A DNA stretch of 64,000 bases from Chrysogorgia sp. JL179-B06 (Eukaryota; Cnidaria; Anthozoa; Scleralcyonacea; Chrysogorgiidae): contig JAYKKM010000257.1 of NCBI GenBank assembly GCA_035772405.1, positions 225,001 to 289,000 on the forward strand, in the 5' to 3' direction. Positions 10,183-18,204 of the stretch are shown here, piece by piece. The notes beneath the pieces are model-generated. The model did no database searches and was not told the origin of the DNA. It saw nothing but the letters and a program-made list of their open reading frames with translations. The translations under genes and the position numbers were made by a program. Position 1 is the first letter of the stretch. Every line of letters starts with the position of its first letter.

Positions 10183-13100
10183 CTCTCACCTCAATGTTTT
10201 TGTGACCATACGCGTAGGAGTCAATACCATTTTCTAGAAGGTATCGTTTATCATCAAAACAGGATAGCGACACTTTATTAATTTCGTAACTACCGAGCTG
10301 ATGTTTGACACTTCTAATGGTCTTCATTGTGTGTCGCAATTGTTTCTGCTCAAGTAACACACTTTTGTAATCTTCGTGTCTGATCACTTTTTTAATTATA
10401 TTTTTTCTAATACCTTTAGCGGTTTTCCCACCACCTCCACCCTCTTTTAAATAGCTGTACATTTTACTGCGCAACCCGACGAACTCGACAATTGGCGTCC
10501 CAGCGCACTCGTCCTTCATCTTCCCAATAACTTTCTTATTCTCTCTAAAAAAGAATGGGCTGTCTGCAGGATAGTCGCTATTATCAAACTTTTCGCACTC
10601 CATCATAAAGTCGGAGTAAACGTCGTCAGTTTTGATTGAGTACAACAGACTGTCAGTGTCAGTGAAGTGCAATCTACAGGTATCGCTAGAGTACTTTTTC
10701 ATAATATAATTGTAGTGAAAATTGTACATCAACGTTTTACTCAAGTCTAGTATGCACATACCCACATATGCAGGTCTGTTTAGTGTCAGCGTTTCTTTAA
10801 CTTTGTGGACAGCAACTAAGTTCTCGCTAAATATTTTGCAAGACACAAACGTCGGCTTCGAGACAAGCTTTTCTAATTTCTTCACAGTGGTCACTAATCT
10901 TACGTCCACGCGCTTCCTCAAATTTTCCATCGTTTTTCCAAACACACTGTTGTTCATCAACTTGAAGAAGTCCTTCTCGAAAGCGTTCTTAGCCGCGGTT
11001 CTCTTGACTGTGTTAAAGTCGATGTACTTACCCAACCACTTGGACTGGTCAAACTGTAGGACCCTATGAATCTTTTTGATTTTCAATCCAAGATCCATAT
11101 ACAACTGCAGATTTCTATAGTGACACACGTACTTTTTTTTGTCCATCAAATTAGTCACCAGCTTCTTCACACCACCAACACTCACATTAAATTTATTTTT
11201 GATTTTTGTGCAGTACTCCGACAACATGTCAACAGTTATCTCCATCTTCTCAGGAGCCAATGGGTAGTCGTTATGTAGCTCATGCAAATGGTCTGGATAC
11301 TCCAAGTCGACTTCGAGCAGTAAACCTTTTTTACTATTGTTGTGATAGTCGTGCAGATTAACTTTTTCTATTTCTTTCTCAGTCAACCACTTGAAGCCGC
11401 CCGTGGGTAGACTTCGACTCATTGCCCATCCATACAAGTTGTTGGCGTCAAGGTACATCAAATACTTCGACTCTTGCTCTTTGTCGTACCCCTTCATGTA
11501 TTTATTATTCGCCACGCCATGTCTGTTGCATATGTAGCTCACACCACCCCGCATACCTAATTCTACGAACTGGAACATGTCGATGTCGGACAATAACTCG
11601 AGTTCCACTCCAGTCATCTTTAACATGGCGTCCCAAGCCAATCCAGGCGACGTGAAATAGTGACACGGGTCTAATTTATACTCGCGATGGCATGTCTTTC
11701 TAAAGTTCTCAAAAACGTCAGCAAGCAAGAGCACGTCACTTTTCAAATACAGGTCGTGATACTCACCCATACTTTCAACGTCGAAGTAGTCCCACACATC
11801 GATGGCGCGCTCATGCATTTCTTCCGTGATGTGCTCGTCGTTCAGAACGCTGTAGAAATCTTTTTTGGAGGGTAGCTCGCGCTCGTCGAATTTTTCAAAG
11901 GAGTCCATATAATCATAGGGATAGACCCCCTTTCTTGTCATAAGTGCCAACCCTGTTTCACGAAACACTTCTGACGTGTACTTGAAAGCGTCCCTTGGTA
12001 GGTTCTTCACCAAGTTGTCTAGACCGCTACTCATGAACTGAAAGCTGTCCAAGAACACCAAGTTTTTTCCAAGCATGAACGCCATGTACTTCTCCATGTT
12101 GTTTGGTATCACATTTATGTCTTGACCAAACTTGCCAATCTCCTGCATAATGAAATGGCTATCGTAGCCGCGTAAGTTATGAAAGATCACAGGAATTTTA
12201 TCAGTCAACTTAAAGTTCACGTTACACTGACGATGTGCGGACCCTCTATACTTACCTGACACGTGACAGTGGTCTCTCACTCTAACGTCAGCGCCAGTGT
12301 ACTCAACACTGCAAATATGACAACTTTTAGCCTCGTCAAAGTTCTTCTTATCGGCATCAGTCAGTATCATTTCTTTGTTAAAGTGACTCTCAGATGTCTC
12401 TTTACAATATTCGACAATTTCTAACATCTCCCCAACGAACTTGTTAACTGCATTTTCACCGCGATACACTTTCACTGGCTTACTGTACTCATTGTCATAG
12501 CAACAAACCAGTTTATACCCATAACCGCAGTCAACGTGCCTCTGGTAAGCATTTGTGTAGCTACACTCGCTTGACAGCTTTGTTGTGTGCACCTTCTGTG
12601 TGATAGCCTCGAAGTCTGCATACACCACAAATGGTACGTTTAGCTGTCTACTAACATTCTCGTATTTCACTTTCGTACCTTTTTGTGGCATTTTAATAGC
12701 TTGCTTCCCATTAATAACCAAACATACTTCAATATGACTTTCAAGCACGTCCGCGCGGGTGAAACACTGCAAACAATACCTGCAAAAATGCTTTCTCGCC
12801 TTGTGCTCTGTCTGACGGTACATGAATTTGTTAAAATCGCGAATGTATACATAATGCTTGTTGCCCACGTCACTAGTTATCAACAATAGGTCCATATGGT
12901 CAGGACACGCCTCCTTAGAAACGTACACAGGGAATGGCTGCTTATTTTCGTACCCAAAAACATTAATGCTAATTTCGTTAGCCTTTTCGATCTTGTTGTA
13001 GTCTTTGAGTGTGACTGGGAAGTCAATTCCGTCATAGTTCAGCTCACCGACATGCCTAGCGTACTTCGACGTTCTATCAGAGTGTTTTCCAACAGGAAAC

Positions 13101-13762
13101 TTATGCGCTAGGTGGCACCATCTAAAACACTCGTTGTCATCGTCGTTATTTACGTTTACCAAGCCCTTCATACTGTTGCGCAGCTCCTTTGGCAACGCGA
13201 TGTAGCTACTCCCATGCAAAGGTCTGTAAGTAGCGACGTTAACGTAGTGTGCATCTATTTTGTCGATAGTCCATCCAGACCCCTCAGACAACCACCCAGC
13301 TATCCGCGTCAAAATCTGCTCCGACCCACGATTGGCGACACCCTCGATGTCATGCTCGTTAATGACGACGAACGTTTCGCTGTTAAAGTAGGCAGTTTTG
13401 TACGTGGTCTTATTGAGTTCTAAAACTTTCTCAAAAGTGACCTTGACTGTCTCCACCACTTTCATTCCGTTGGTCTCACCTAGTTCACGTCTCAAAAGGT
13501 TAGTGACAGCACTTCTACTACCATTTACCTGATTGATGTCTCTGTCGTCAATTACCTCGACTCCATAAGACCTTGTGAACCCTCTCAGTGCTCGATCCAA
13601 CAGATGCGTCGACGGTGCGAGGTCTTCGACTAGACGTTGTCCCTCCTGGTCTCTAAAGAAGCCGTGAACGTTGGTCGCTTCATCTGTTAGTGAATTGACA
13701 ACGGCTGCGCTCGTCTTATGCGCCCGTCTTTTTGTCAGTGGGTTTTTCGCAGCCCGACTCAT
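10169..13762 (-). CDS. polB: protein-primed family B DNA polymerase (outer)
   Basis: 1197 residues. This is the replicative polymerase of the element, which would copy the linear DNA from its ends using a protein primer. Visible parts: a C2H2-like zinc finger (C327, C330, H343, C347); exonuclease motif I YADFEA (381-386); an embedded zinc/HNH-type module CHICSVEY..DHCH..GSAHRQCN (481-514); exonuclease motif II HNLRGYDSH (528-536); exonuclease motif III around YLKSDVLLLADVFE (670-685); polymerase motif A YLDANNLYG (770-778); motif B KLMNNSVFGKTMEN (934-947); motif C FTDTDSLLYS (1033-1042). The frame is intact. The start is the ATG at 13762, shared with the inner copy. The stop lies in the terminal inverted repeat. 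It heads a leftward gene block. Confidence 0.96.
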   Translation of the reverse strand: MSRAAKNPLTKRRAHKTSAAVVNSLTDEATNVHGFFRDQEGQRLVEDLAPSTHLLDRALRGFTRSYGVEVIDDRDINQVNGSRSAVTNLLRRELGETNGMKVVETVKVTFEKVLELNKTTYKTAYFNSETFVVINEHDIEGVANRGSEQILTRIAGWLSEGSGWTIDKIDAHYVNVATYRPLHGSSYIALPKELRNSMKGLVNVNNDDDNECFRWCHLAHKFPVGKHSDRTSKYARHVGELNYDGIDFPVTLKDYNKIEKANEISINVFGYENKQPFPVYVSKEACPDHMDLLLITSDVGNKHYVYIRDFNKFMYRQTEHKARKHFCRYCLQCFTRADVLESHIEVCLVINGKQAIKMPQKGTKVKYENVSRQLNVPFVVYADFEAITQKVHTTKLSSECSYTNAYQRHVDCGYGYKLVCCYDNEYSKPVKVYRGENAVNKFVGEMLEIVEYCKETSESHFNKEMILTDADKKNFDEAKSCHICSVEYTGADVRVRDHCHVSGKYRGSAHRQCNVNFKLTDKIPVIFHNLRGYDSHFIMQEIGKFGQDINVIPNNMEKYMAFMLGKNLVFLDSFQFMSSGLDNLVKNLPRDAFKYTSEVFRETGLALMTRKGVYPYDYMDSFEKFDERELPSKKDFYSVLNDEHITEEMHERAIDVWDYFDVESMGEYHDLYLKSDVLLLADVFENFRKTCHREYKLDPCHYFTSPGLAWDAMLKMTGVELELLSDIDMFQFVELGMRGGVSYICNRHGVANNKYMKGYDKEQESKYLMYLDANNLYGWAMSRSLPTGGFKWLTEKEIEKVNLHDYHNNSKKGLLLEVDLEYPDHLHELHNDYPLAPEKMEITVDMLSEYCTKIKNKFNVSVGGVKKLVTNLMDKKKYVCHYRNLQLYMDLGLKIKKIHRVLQFDQSKWLGKYIDFNTVKRTAAKNAFEKDFFKLMNNSVFGKTMENLRKRVDVRLVTTVKKLEKLVSKPTFVSCKIFSENLVAVHKVKETLTLNRPAYVGMCILDLSKTLMYNFHYNYIMKKYSSDTCRLHFTDTDSLLYSIKTDDVYSDFMMECEKFDNSDYPADSPFFFRENKKVIGKMKDECAGTPIVEFVGLRSKMYSYLKEGGGGGKTAKGIRKNIIKKVIRHEDYKSVLLEQKQLRHTMKTIRSVKHQLGSYEINKVSLSCFDDKRYLLENGIDSYAYGHKNIEVRGDKR

Positions 13763-13768
13763 TGGCTT

Positions 13769-14341
13769 CTATATACTACACTTGTTTATTTTTTTCCTAA
13801 ACCACTCGTCGTAATAATTGTCACCACTTTCGCGCCATCCTAGTTTTGGGTACACCACCCCAAACAAATTGTCGTCAAACAAGTCTTTCACCTTCCCGTC
13901 TTTGAGGTCTGACACCTTCTTGAGTGTCTCGACTCGTCTTCTATGACACAACCTAATAATGTAGTATCCATATCTGCTGACATTTCTACCCTTAATCAAA
14001 TTGCATGAGTGCAACGCATTGACAACTTTCAGGAAGTCCTCTTTTATCAACTCAAGGTGCTCGCCCTTCACAACGTTCCGTAGTCTCCTCCCCATCCACC
14101 AAGACCGTTTGTGAACGCTTTTTAGTCGCGTGAGTCTCATGTCGCTGTAACTCTGAGTGTAACCCCATTCGGTGTCACCACACTTTGGGCATGCGTACCC
14201 ACCACATTCAGTCACACTTTTCAAAACCTCACAATCCAAGCAGTAGTAAAGCCTGGAGGTGCCTCCGCACTCGATTTGTGTCTCACTCGCGATTTCGTCA
14301 ATTGTGTAACCATAGCTCATCTGCCTCATAAGTTTGTCCAT
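13769..14341 (-). CDS. zinc-ribbon protein (outer)
   Basis: 190 residues from the ATG at 14341 (a GTG codon just upstream extends the frame but is not needed). Near residue 30 it has two CxxC pairs (YYCLDC and CPKCG) spaced like a zinc ribbon, followed by a basic stretch (KSVHKRSWWMGRRLRN). The ribbon suggests a nucleic-acid-binding or transcription role, but no known family was recognised. It ends 6 bases before the polymerase start, so the two are probably expressed together. A TATA-like AGTAGTATAAGAGTG lies directly upstream. The inner element has a close counterpart at 26522-27076. Confidence 0.8.
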   Translation of the reverse strand: MDKLMRQMSYGYTIDEIASETQIECGGTSRLYYCLDCEVLKSVTECGGYACPKCGDTEWGYTQSYSDMRLTRLKSVHKRSWWMGRRLRNVVKGEHLELIKEDFLKVVNALHSCNLIKGRNVSRYGYYIIRLCHRRRVETLKKVSDLKDGKVKDLFDDNLFGVVYPKLGWRESGDNYYDEWFRKKINKCSI

Positions 14342-14368
14342 CACTCTTATACTACTCCAACATTTTTT

Positions 14369-14788
14369 TCACTGAGTTAGCACCCACACTGCTATTCCAC
14401 TACCCAAACCTAGCGCGCTAACAAACAATAATTGGTATTCCTTCATTTCCGCACTCGGTTGGTAGTAATCCGCAATCTTCGGGGAGTTAGTGAACACTCG
14501 TCCGCCGTGCTGAATAGTCATCGCTCTTCCAAGCTCCTCCAACGCGCGGCTTGTGTCGTTAATGTCAGCATTAGCGTCAGAGAGCTGTTGTCGTAAACGC
14601 TGGATCTTATCTCTCTTGGCGACTTCGTTTTCAGACCACGCTTCTTTCGCACTGGCTAGCTGCTCCAACGCGTGGTTGTGTCTTTCCATCTCAGCTTCAT
14701 AACCCGTGTGATTAAATTTCGAAAACATAAAGCCAGCGCCTGCAAAAGCCACTGCGTTAAAAATCCCTCCAGCCACAACACTCACCAT
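14369..14788 (-). CDS. two-pass membrane protein with coiled coil (outer)
   Basis: 139 residues. A hydrophobic N-terminal segment (residues 2-21, Gly/Ala-rich) and a hydrophobic C-terminal segment (about 118-138) flank a charged, Ala/Leu/Glu-rich region likely to form a coiled coil (28-90). This layout suits a structural or virion membrane-associated protein. No family was recognised. It is conserved in the inner element (27103-27522). The next upstream gene ends 4 bases before its start. Confidence 0.75.
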   Translation of the reverse strand: MVSVVAGGIFNAVAFAGAGFMFSKFNHTGYEAEMERHNHALEQLASAKEAWSENEVAKRDKIQRLRQQLSDANADINDTSRALEELGRAMTIQHGGRVFTNSPKIADYYQPSAEMKEYQLLFVSALGLGSGIAVWVLTQ

Positions 14789-14792
14789 TAAC

Positions 14793-15002
14793 TTACGTTG
14801 ATTTGAATGGGTCTGTCGGTATCCACTTTTTTGATTGCGCCCATTTTACTAACAACGTTCCTGCACCAACAGCTGCAGCAAGTTTAACTGTGCCTTTCAC
14901 CGTCTCTGGTGTTCCCAATGGTTCTCCCAAAGCCTTTTTCGAAATCATACTCACTGCCACAGCACCAGTCGTAACAAGTAGCGCGTCGTACAATTCGTTC
15001 AT
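14793..15002 (-). CDS. small hydrophobic protein (outer)
   Basis: 69 residues with two modestly hydrophobic stretches (about 6-22 and 38-54) joined by a Pro/Gly turn (LGEPLGTPETVKG). It is nearly identical in the inner element (27527-27736), which supports it as a real gene. Function unknown; a small membrane protein is the likeliest reading. Confidence 0.7.
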   Translation of the reverse strand: MNELYDALLVTTGAVAVSMISKKALGEPLGTPETVKGTVKLAAAVGAGTLLVKWAQSKKWIPTDPFKST

Positions 15003-15050
15003 AAGTTATTTTCGATCGATCGCAGTCATATACATTGTCGTGTGTTTTGT

Positions 15051-15386
15051 TCAAGAATCAAATGTGTCTAACGCTGGACGACGAGTTTTGTGGTTCTCTG
15101 ACACACTAGCTGGTGCAGCACTCACAGGTTCTTTCTCACTGCTAATTGTGTACCATAGCGAAGCACCAGCAATGATTACACCAAGTGTTCCGACAATGTA
15201 ACCATAGCTCCACTCACTACCCTGTTCTTCGTTAACTATCATTTCACGCATTTTCTTTTCTTTCGCAGCTTTCGATATCTCAGCCAACTTTTTACCAGCA
15301 GCGACGCGCTTTGGGTCCTTCACCTTAACACTTTTCACATCAGCCGTAATCTTCGCTTCAACAGCCGTCTGTGAGTCCTCAACCAT
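15051..15386 (-). CDS. single-pass membrane protein with charged N-terminus (outer)
   Basis: 111 residues: a lysine/alanine-rich charged region (about 10-52, probably helical), one membrane segment (about 58-78, YGYIVGTLGVIIAGASLWYT), and a polar tail. First gene of the leftward block. The inner copy (27787-28131) differs mainly by a short insertion in the tail. No family was recognised. Confidence 0.75.
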   Translation of the reverse strand: MVEDSQTAVEAKITADVKSVKVKDPKRVAAGKKLAEISKAAKEKKMREMIVNEEQGSEWSYGYIVGTLGVIIAGASLWYTISSEKEPVSAAPASVSENHKTRRPALDTFDS

Positions 15387-15411
15387 CTAATACATTATCA
15401 CGTGTTATCTT

Positions 15412-15472
15412 ACTCACAGTTGACCTCACAGGTGTCTCACAGTTGACCTCACAGGTATCTCACAGTTCCAGA
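15412..15472. promoter_or_regulatory. CTCACAGTTGACCTCACAGG direct repeats
   Basis: Two and a half copies of a 25-base unit in the gap between the leftward and rightward gene blocks, conserved at 28156-28212 of the inner element. Conservation and position suggest a regulatory site; the function is not known. Confidence 0.5.
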
Positions 15473-15517
15473 CCAAACGCACTAAAAAATTAGGATTTTT
15501 TCTGGGAGTATAACATA

Positions 15518-16209
15518 ATGACTCAAGCCCGAGAAATCAGCGAAGAAGATATTGCCAACATGCTGAGAACAGCCTTTGTCAGTGTGTCTACCCCACAAGT
15601 CGACAATGGACCCAACGTCTTAAACGAGTACTTTTCAATATACAATCTGCTCGACCTCAGACGTGAAGAGGTGTTAATAAAACAGCCTATCCCCCAGGTC
15701 GACTGTGCGAGGCATCTTCACGACACTTGGATCGATCTTCGAGAAGATAGAGCCAAGGAGATTGCCAACGACTTAGCTAGCATAATCCCTGTGTGGTGTT
15801 ACTCATCATCAAGTACCTTATGCTAGCAAGTGATATCTACTTGAACAACCCTAGTGGGCCCAACGGTACGTTACTCGGTAACTTCCTCCAAGTGTTCTTA
15901 GTGACCCTTACATGGAAACCATGCCAAACCAAAGCCAAAGCGTGGCTAGAGCTCGCCGCAAACCGCGACGTTCACGTTTGCAAGGTTGGGTGTAACGAGA
16001 TACTAGGCGCGGATGATATCAGGGACCACGTACTCTCGCCCGCCCACAGACACTTTGTGAGAAATAAAAACGTGTACACCTGTCACCCATGCGGTGTGGT
16101 CACCAACGACCCACTGCATCGCTTGAGACACGAGAGCTCGAGGTCCCACCTTAAAAACTTAGAGCTCCAGCGGATATTCAACATGGAACGACGGTTTCCA
16201 CCAGAATAA
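15518..16209 (+). pseudogene. frameshifted zinc-finger protein gene (outer only)
   Basis: Two overlapping frames make one gene: 15518-15826 (102 residues) and, in a different frame, 15793-16209. The switch occurs around 15790-15826. The second part carries two zinc-finger-like units with CxxxC or CxxC and paired histidines (CKVGC..HRHF and YTCHPCG..SRSHLKNL), the second resembling matrin/U1-type fingers. GGGAGTATAACATA lies directly before the ATG, very like the thymidine kinase promoter below. The inner element has lost nearly all of this gene. A frameshift error in the assembly is the alternative to real decay. Confidence 0.6.
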
Positions 16210-16239
16210 AAAAAATATTTCTCTGGGGGTATAGTAACC

Positions 16240-16812
16240 ATGAGAAAAGTTGGTAAACTAGAGATCGTGATTGGTCCCATGTTCGCAGGAAAAACGACAG
16301 AGACTCTCCGCAGGTTAATCACGTTAAGTAAATCAGGGCTCAAAGTCCTTTACATGAACAACACAGGCGACACTAGGCGAACTGACCACGCGTTCTCCAC
16401 GCATCGTCAGACCATTGTTGTTGGATCAGACAGTTTACCTGTGAAGTTAATCACCAACCTCCCGAGTTCTTCCGAGATAGCTGATTATGACGTCATTGGC
16501 ATTGATGAAGGCCATTGGTACTCTGGGTTACTCCCAGTTATTCACGAATACATCAAAGCTGGCATTCACGTCATTATTTGTGGTCTCATAACAACAGAGC
16601 ACTTAAAAAAACTTGGTGAGCTTGACACACTGTTCCCAGTGGCAGACGACATCACATTTCTAAAAGCGTATTGCGCCGTTTGTCGTGACACTTACGGAAC
16701 AACTGTTGAAGCGCCATTCAATTGGAGATACAACCCAGGACCATCATTCGTTGGTGGCGCTGAGCAATATCGCGCAGTGTGCAGACGTCATCATCCTTCC
16801 ACACAAAATTAG
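16240..16812 (+). CDS. tk: thymidine kinase, TK1/poxvirus type (outer)
   Basis: 190 residues. It phosphorylates thymidine to dTMP, feeding DNA synthesis. Visible: P-loop GPMFAGKTTE (12-21); the DEGH box with the catalytic Glu (89-92); a zinc site built from CAVC (145-148) and C181/H184 after the substrate-binding lasso (FVGGAEQYRAVC). Length and motif order fit the type II (TK1-like) family. The usual Gln after DEG is His here. The upstream sequence TCTGGGGGTATAGTAACC resembles the motif before the gene at 15518. Thymidine kinase is not a core Polinton gene, so it is probably a captured cellular or viral gene. The frame is complete. Confidence 0.93.
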   Translation: MRKVGKLEIVIGPMFAGKTTETLRRLITLSKSGLKVLYMNNTGDTRRTDHAFSTHRQTIVVGSDSLPVKLITNLPSSSEIADYDVIGIDEGHWYSGLLPVIHEYIKAGIHVIICGLITTEHLKKLGELDTLFPVADDITFLKAYCAVCRDTYGTTVEAPFNWRYNPGPSFVGGAEQYRAVCRRHHPSTQN

Positions 16813-16857
16813 GGGTGTTCTCGGATACCCCACTTTTTAAATTTATACATTGGTCAC

Positions 16858-16980
16858 ATGAAGCGTCCAATGTATAGTAGAAACGTTTTTTCACACAGTG
16901 GTCAGAAGGTTCGTGAAATAAAGAGAGAAAGTTTCGCAGATATTTTTCACCGAGTTAAAAACGTCTTTAAAAAATGCTAG
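16858..16980 (+). CDS. small basic protein, 40 residues (outer)
   Basis: The frame starts with MKRPMYSRNV and is rich in Lys/Arg. The inner element keeps it with only a few substitutions (28938-29060), which supports it as a real gene. Small basic proteins can bind DNA in capsids, but nothing in the sequence proves that role. It follows the thymidine kinase by 45 bases. Confidence 0.5.
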   Translation: MKRPMYSRNVFSHSGQKVREIKRESFADIFHRVKNVFKKC

Positions 16981-17048
16981 AGCAGTTGTCGCTTCAAACG
17001 TCGTCTCAACAACGAGAACGAGCGCTAATTCGACTTATTACTCGCTGT

Positions 17049-17816
17049 CTAAAAAGTCTCTTTACAATAGCGTCTCTCATGGTTACTCAACGCTGATTTA
17101 TTTTTAAATTTACGAAAACACTGAGAGCACTGAAACCCAACGTCAAATAAATATTTTATTACCGTGGTAATAGCGTCGTCGTATGAGTCACACAAGAGTG
17201 TTAGATAACCAGCGGATTTGTATCTGAGTAGCAGAGACTCCTGCTCTTTGGATGTCTTGCCTGTACCACCTGGATTCTTGAACTCAATCACAAGCCCGCT
17301 GTGCTGTCGGTTTGCATTGGCAATAATCAAGTCAGGTGTTCCACGTTGGTAACCTTTTTTCCACGAATTTATTCTTTTACTCGAGGTGTCTTGATTCTCA
17401 CCACAAGCGGCTATCAAAATAGCTTCTGGATAATATTTCCTAAGAAAACCAACAACTTTCGTGTGGAGATCGAACTCGGTAATCATTTTAAACTGATTGT
17501 GTTTGAGACCGACGTCAGCTAAACTTTTTCTAACGCTTGGTAAGACTTCCGAGTGCACCCACCTTCCGAAGTGTTTCGCACGCTCCATTTTACTTGAGAA
17601 CACCAATGAGTAGACTCCAAGTTCGTTGATAAACGAGGCCTGCTCTATCTTCATTTTACAATCAGGTTCGACGTGGTCGTTGACTGCATCTTTTGGTCGA
17701 GCATAACCTAGAGCGCTCGCGACTTCTCTTGCTTTGAACCATATTTCACCGTTGTCCATGACCGTCGTGATTTGGTGACCATCAAAGTCGAATAATCGAA
17801 GCACTGTGGGGGTCAT
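17049..17816 (-). CDS. BRO-N / VRR-NUC-like nuclease / zinc-finger fusion (outer)
   Basis: 255 residues. The N-terminal third is a BRO-N domain (LRLFDFDGHQITTVMDNGE, WFKAREVASALGY, then WVHSEVLPSVRKS), found in phage antirepressors and in BRO proteins of large DNA viruses, and thought to bind DNA. The middle (about 140-225) resembles a VRR-NUC-type nuclease: GTPDLII, then VIEFK, then SKEQ, then GY at the expected order of acidic, Glu-x-Lys and Gln positions. The C-terminus carries a C2H2-like finger (CSQCF..NHERRYC). It probably binds and cuts or modulates DNA. It is transcribed against the thymidine kinase. The start ATG at 17816 matches the inner copy. Confidence 0.8.
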   Translation of the reverse strand: MTPTVLRLFDFDGHQITTVMDNGEIWFKAREVASALGYARPKDAVNDHVEPDCKMKIEQASFINELGVYSLVFSSKMERAKHFGRWVHSEVLPSVRKSLADVGLKHNQFKMITEFDLHTKVVGFLRKYYPEAILIAACGENQDTSSKRINSWKKGYQRGTPDLIIANANRQHSGLVIEFKNPGGTGKTSKEQESLLLRYKSAGYLTLLCDSYDDAITTVIKYLFDVGFQCSQCFRKFKNKSALSNHERRYCKETF

Positions 17817-17845
17817 CACTATATTATAGTCTCCTACAAAAAAAA

Positions 17846-17986
17846 CTACTCGACATAGGTGTCAGGTTTTTTATAGATCTGGTTTGTTGTGTACCAATGC
17901 AGCAGGTGTGTTTTATTAGTCCTCAGTTTTCTACGTCGTCTGAAAAAGTTTCTAATGTTACGAGCCAGTTCTCTAAGCCAACCCAT
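17846..17986 (-). CDS. small arginine-rich protein, 46 residues (outer)
   Basis: The frame begins MGWLRELARNIRNFFRRRRK and is conserved almost unchanged at 29925-30065. The run of arginines and hydrophobic residues would suit a membrane- or DNA-associated virion peptide. It lies 30 bases before the BRO-N gene on the same strand. Function unknown. Confidence 0.55.
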   Translation of the reverse strand: MGWLRELARNIRNFFRRRRKLRTNKTHLLHWYTTNQIYKKPDTYVE

Positions 17987-17994
17987 TACATAAC

Positions 17995-18204
17995 TTAAGT
18001 CACGTCTCCTACTACCCCCACAGTGTCTGATTCCGCGGGTAACATAATAGGTTTGCCGTAAGTCTTTTTAGACCTCATACCAATCTCAGCGTGGAGCTCG
18101 AGAGTCACATCACCGCGGCCAAACGATCCACCAGCTTTGAACATGTGATCAGTCGTCTTATTTATCTTATATATTTCATGAGGTCTCGAAAAACATGCTC
18201 CCAT
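17995..18204 (-). CDS. predicted N-myristoylated small protein (outer)
   Basis: 69 residues starting MGACFSRP: Gly at position 2 and Ser at position 6 match the N-myristoylation signal, and Cys4 is a possible palmitoylation site. The rest is soluble and polar. It directly abuts the fiber-like gene and is conserved at 30074-30283. Probably membrane-anchored in the host cell or virion; no family recognised. Confidence 0.65.
   Translation of the reverse strand: MGACFSRPHEIYKINKTTDHMFKAGGSFGRGDVTLELHAEIGMRSKKTYGKPIMLPAESDTVGVVGDVT

Noticed and set aside
10722..13423. Several plus-strand frames opposite the polymerase genes
   Set aside because: Shadows of the intact polymerase frames; the same shadows recur opposite the inner copy.
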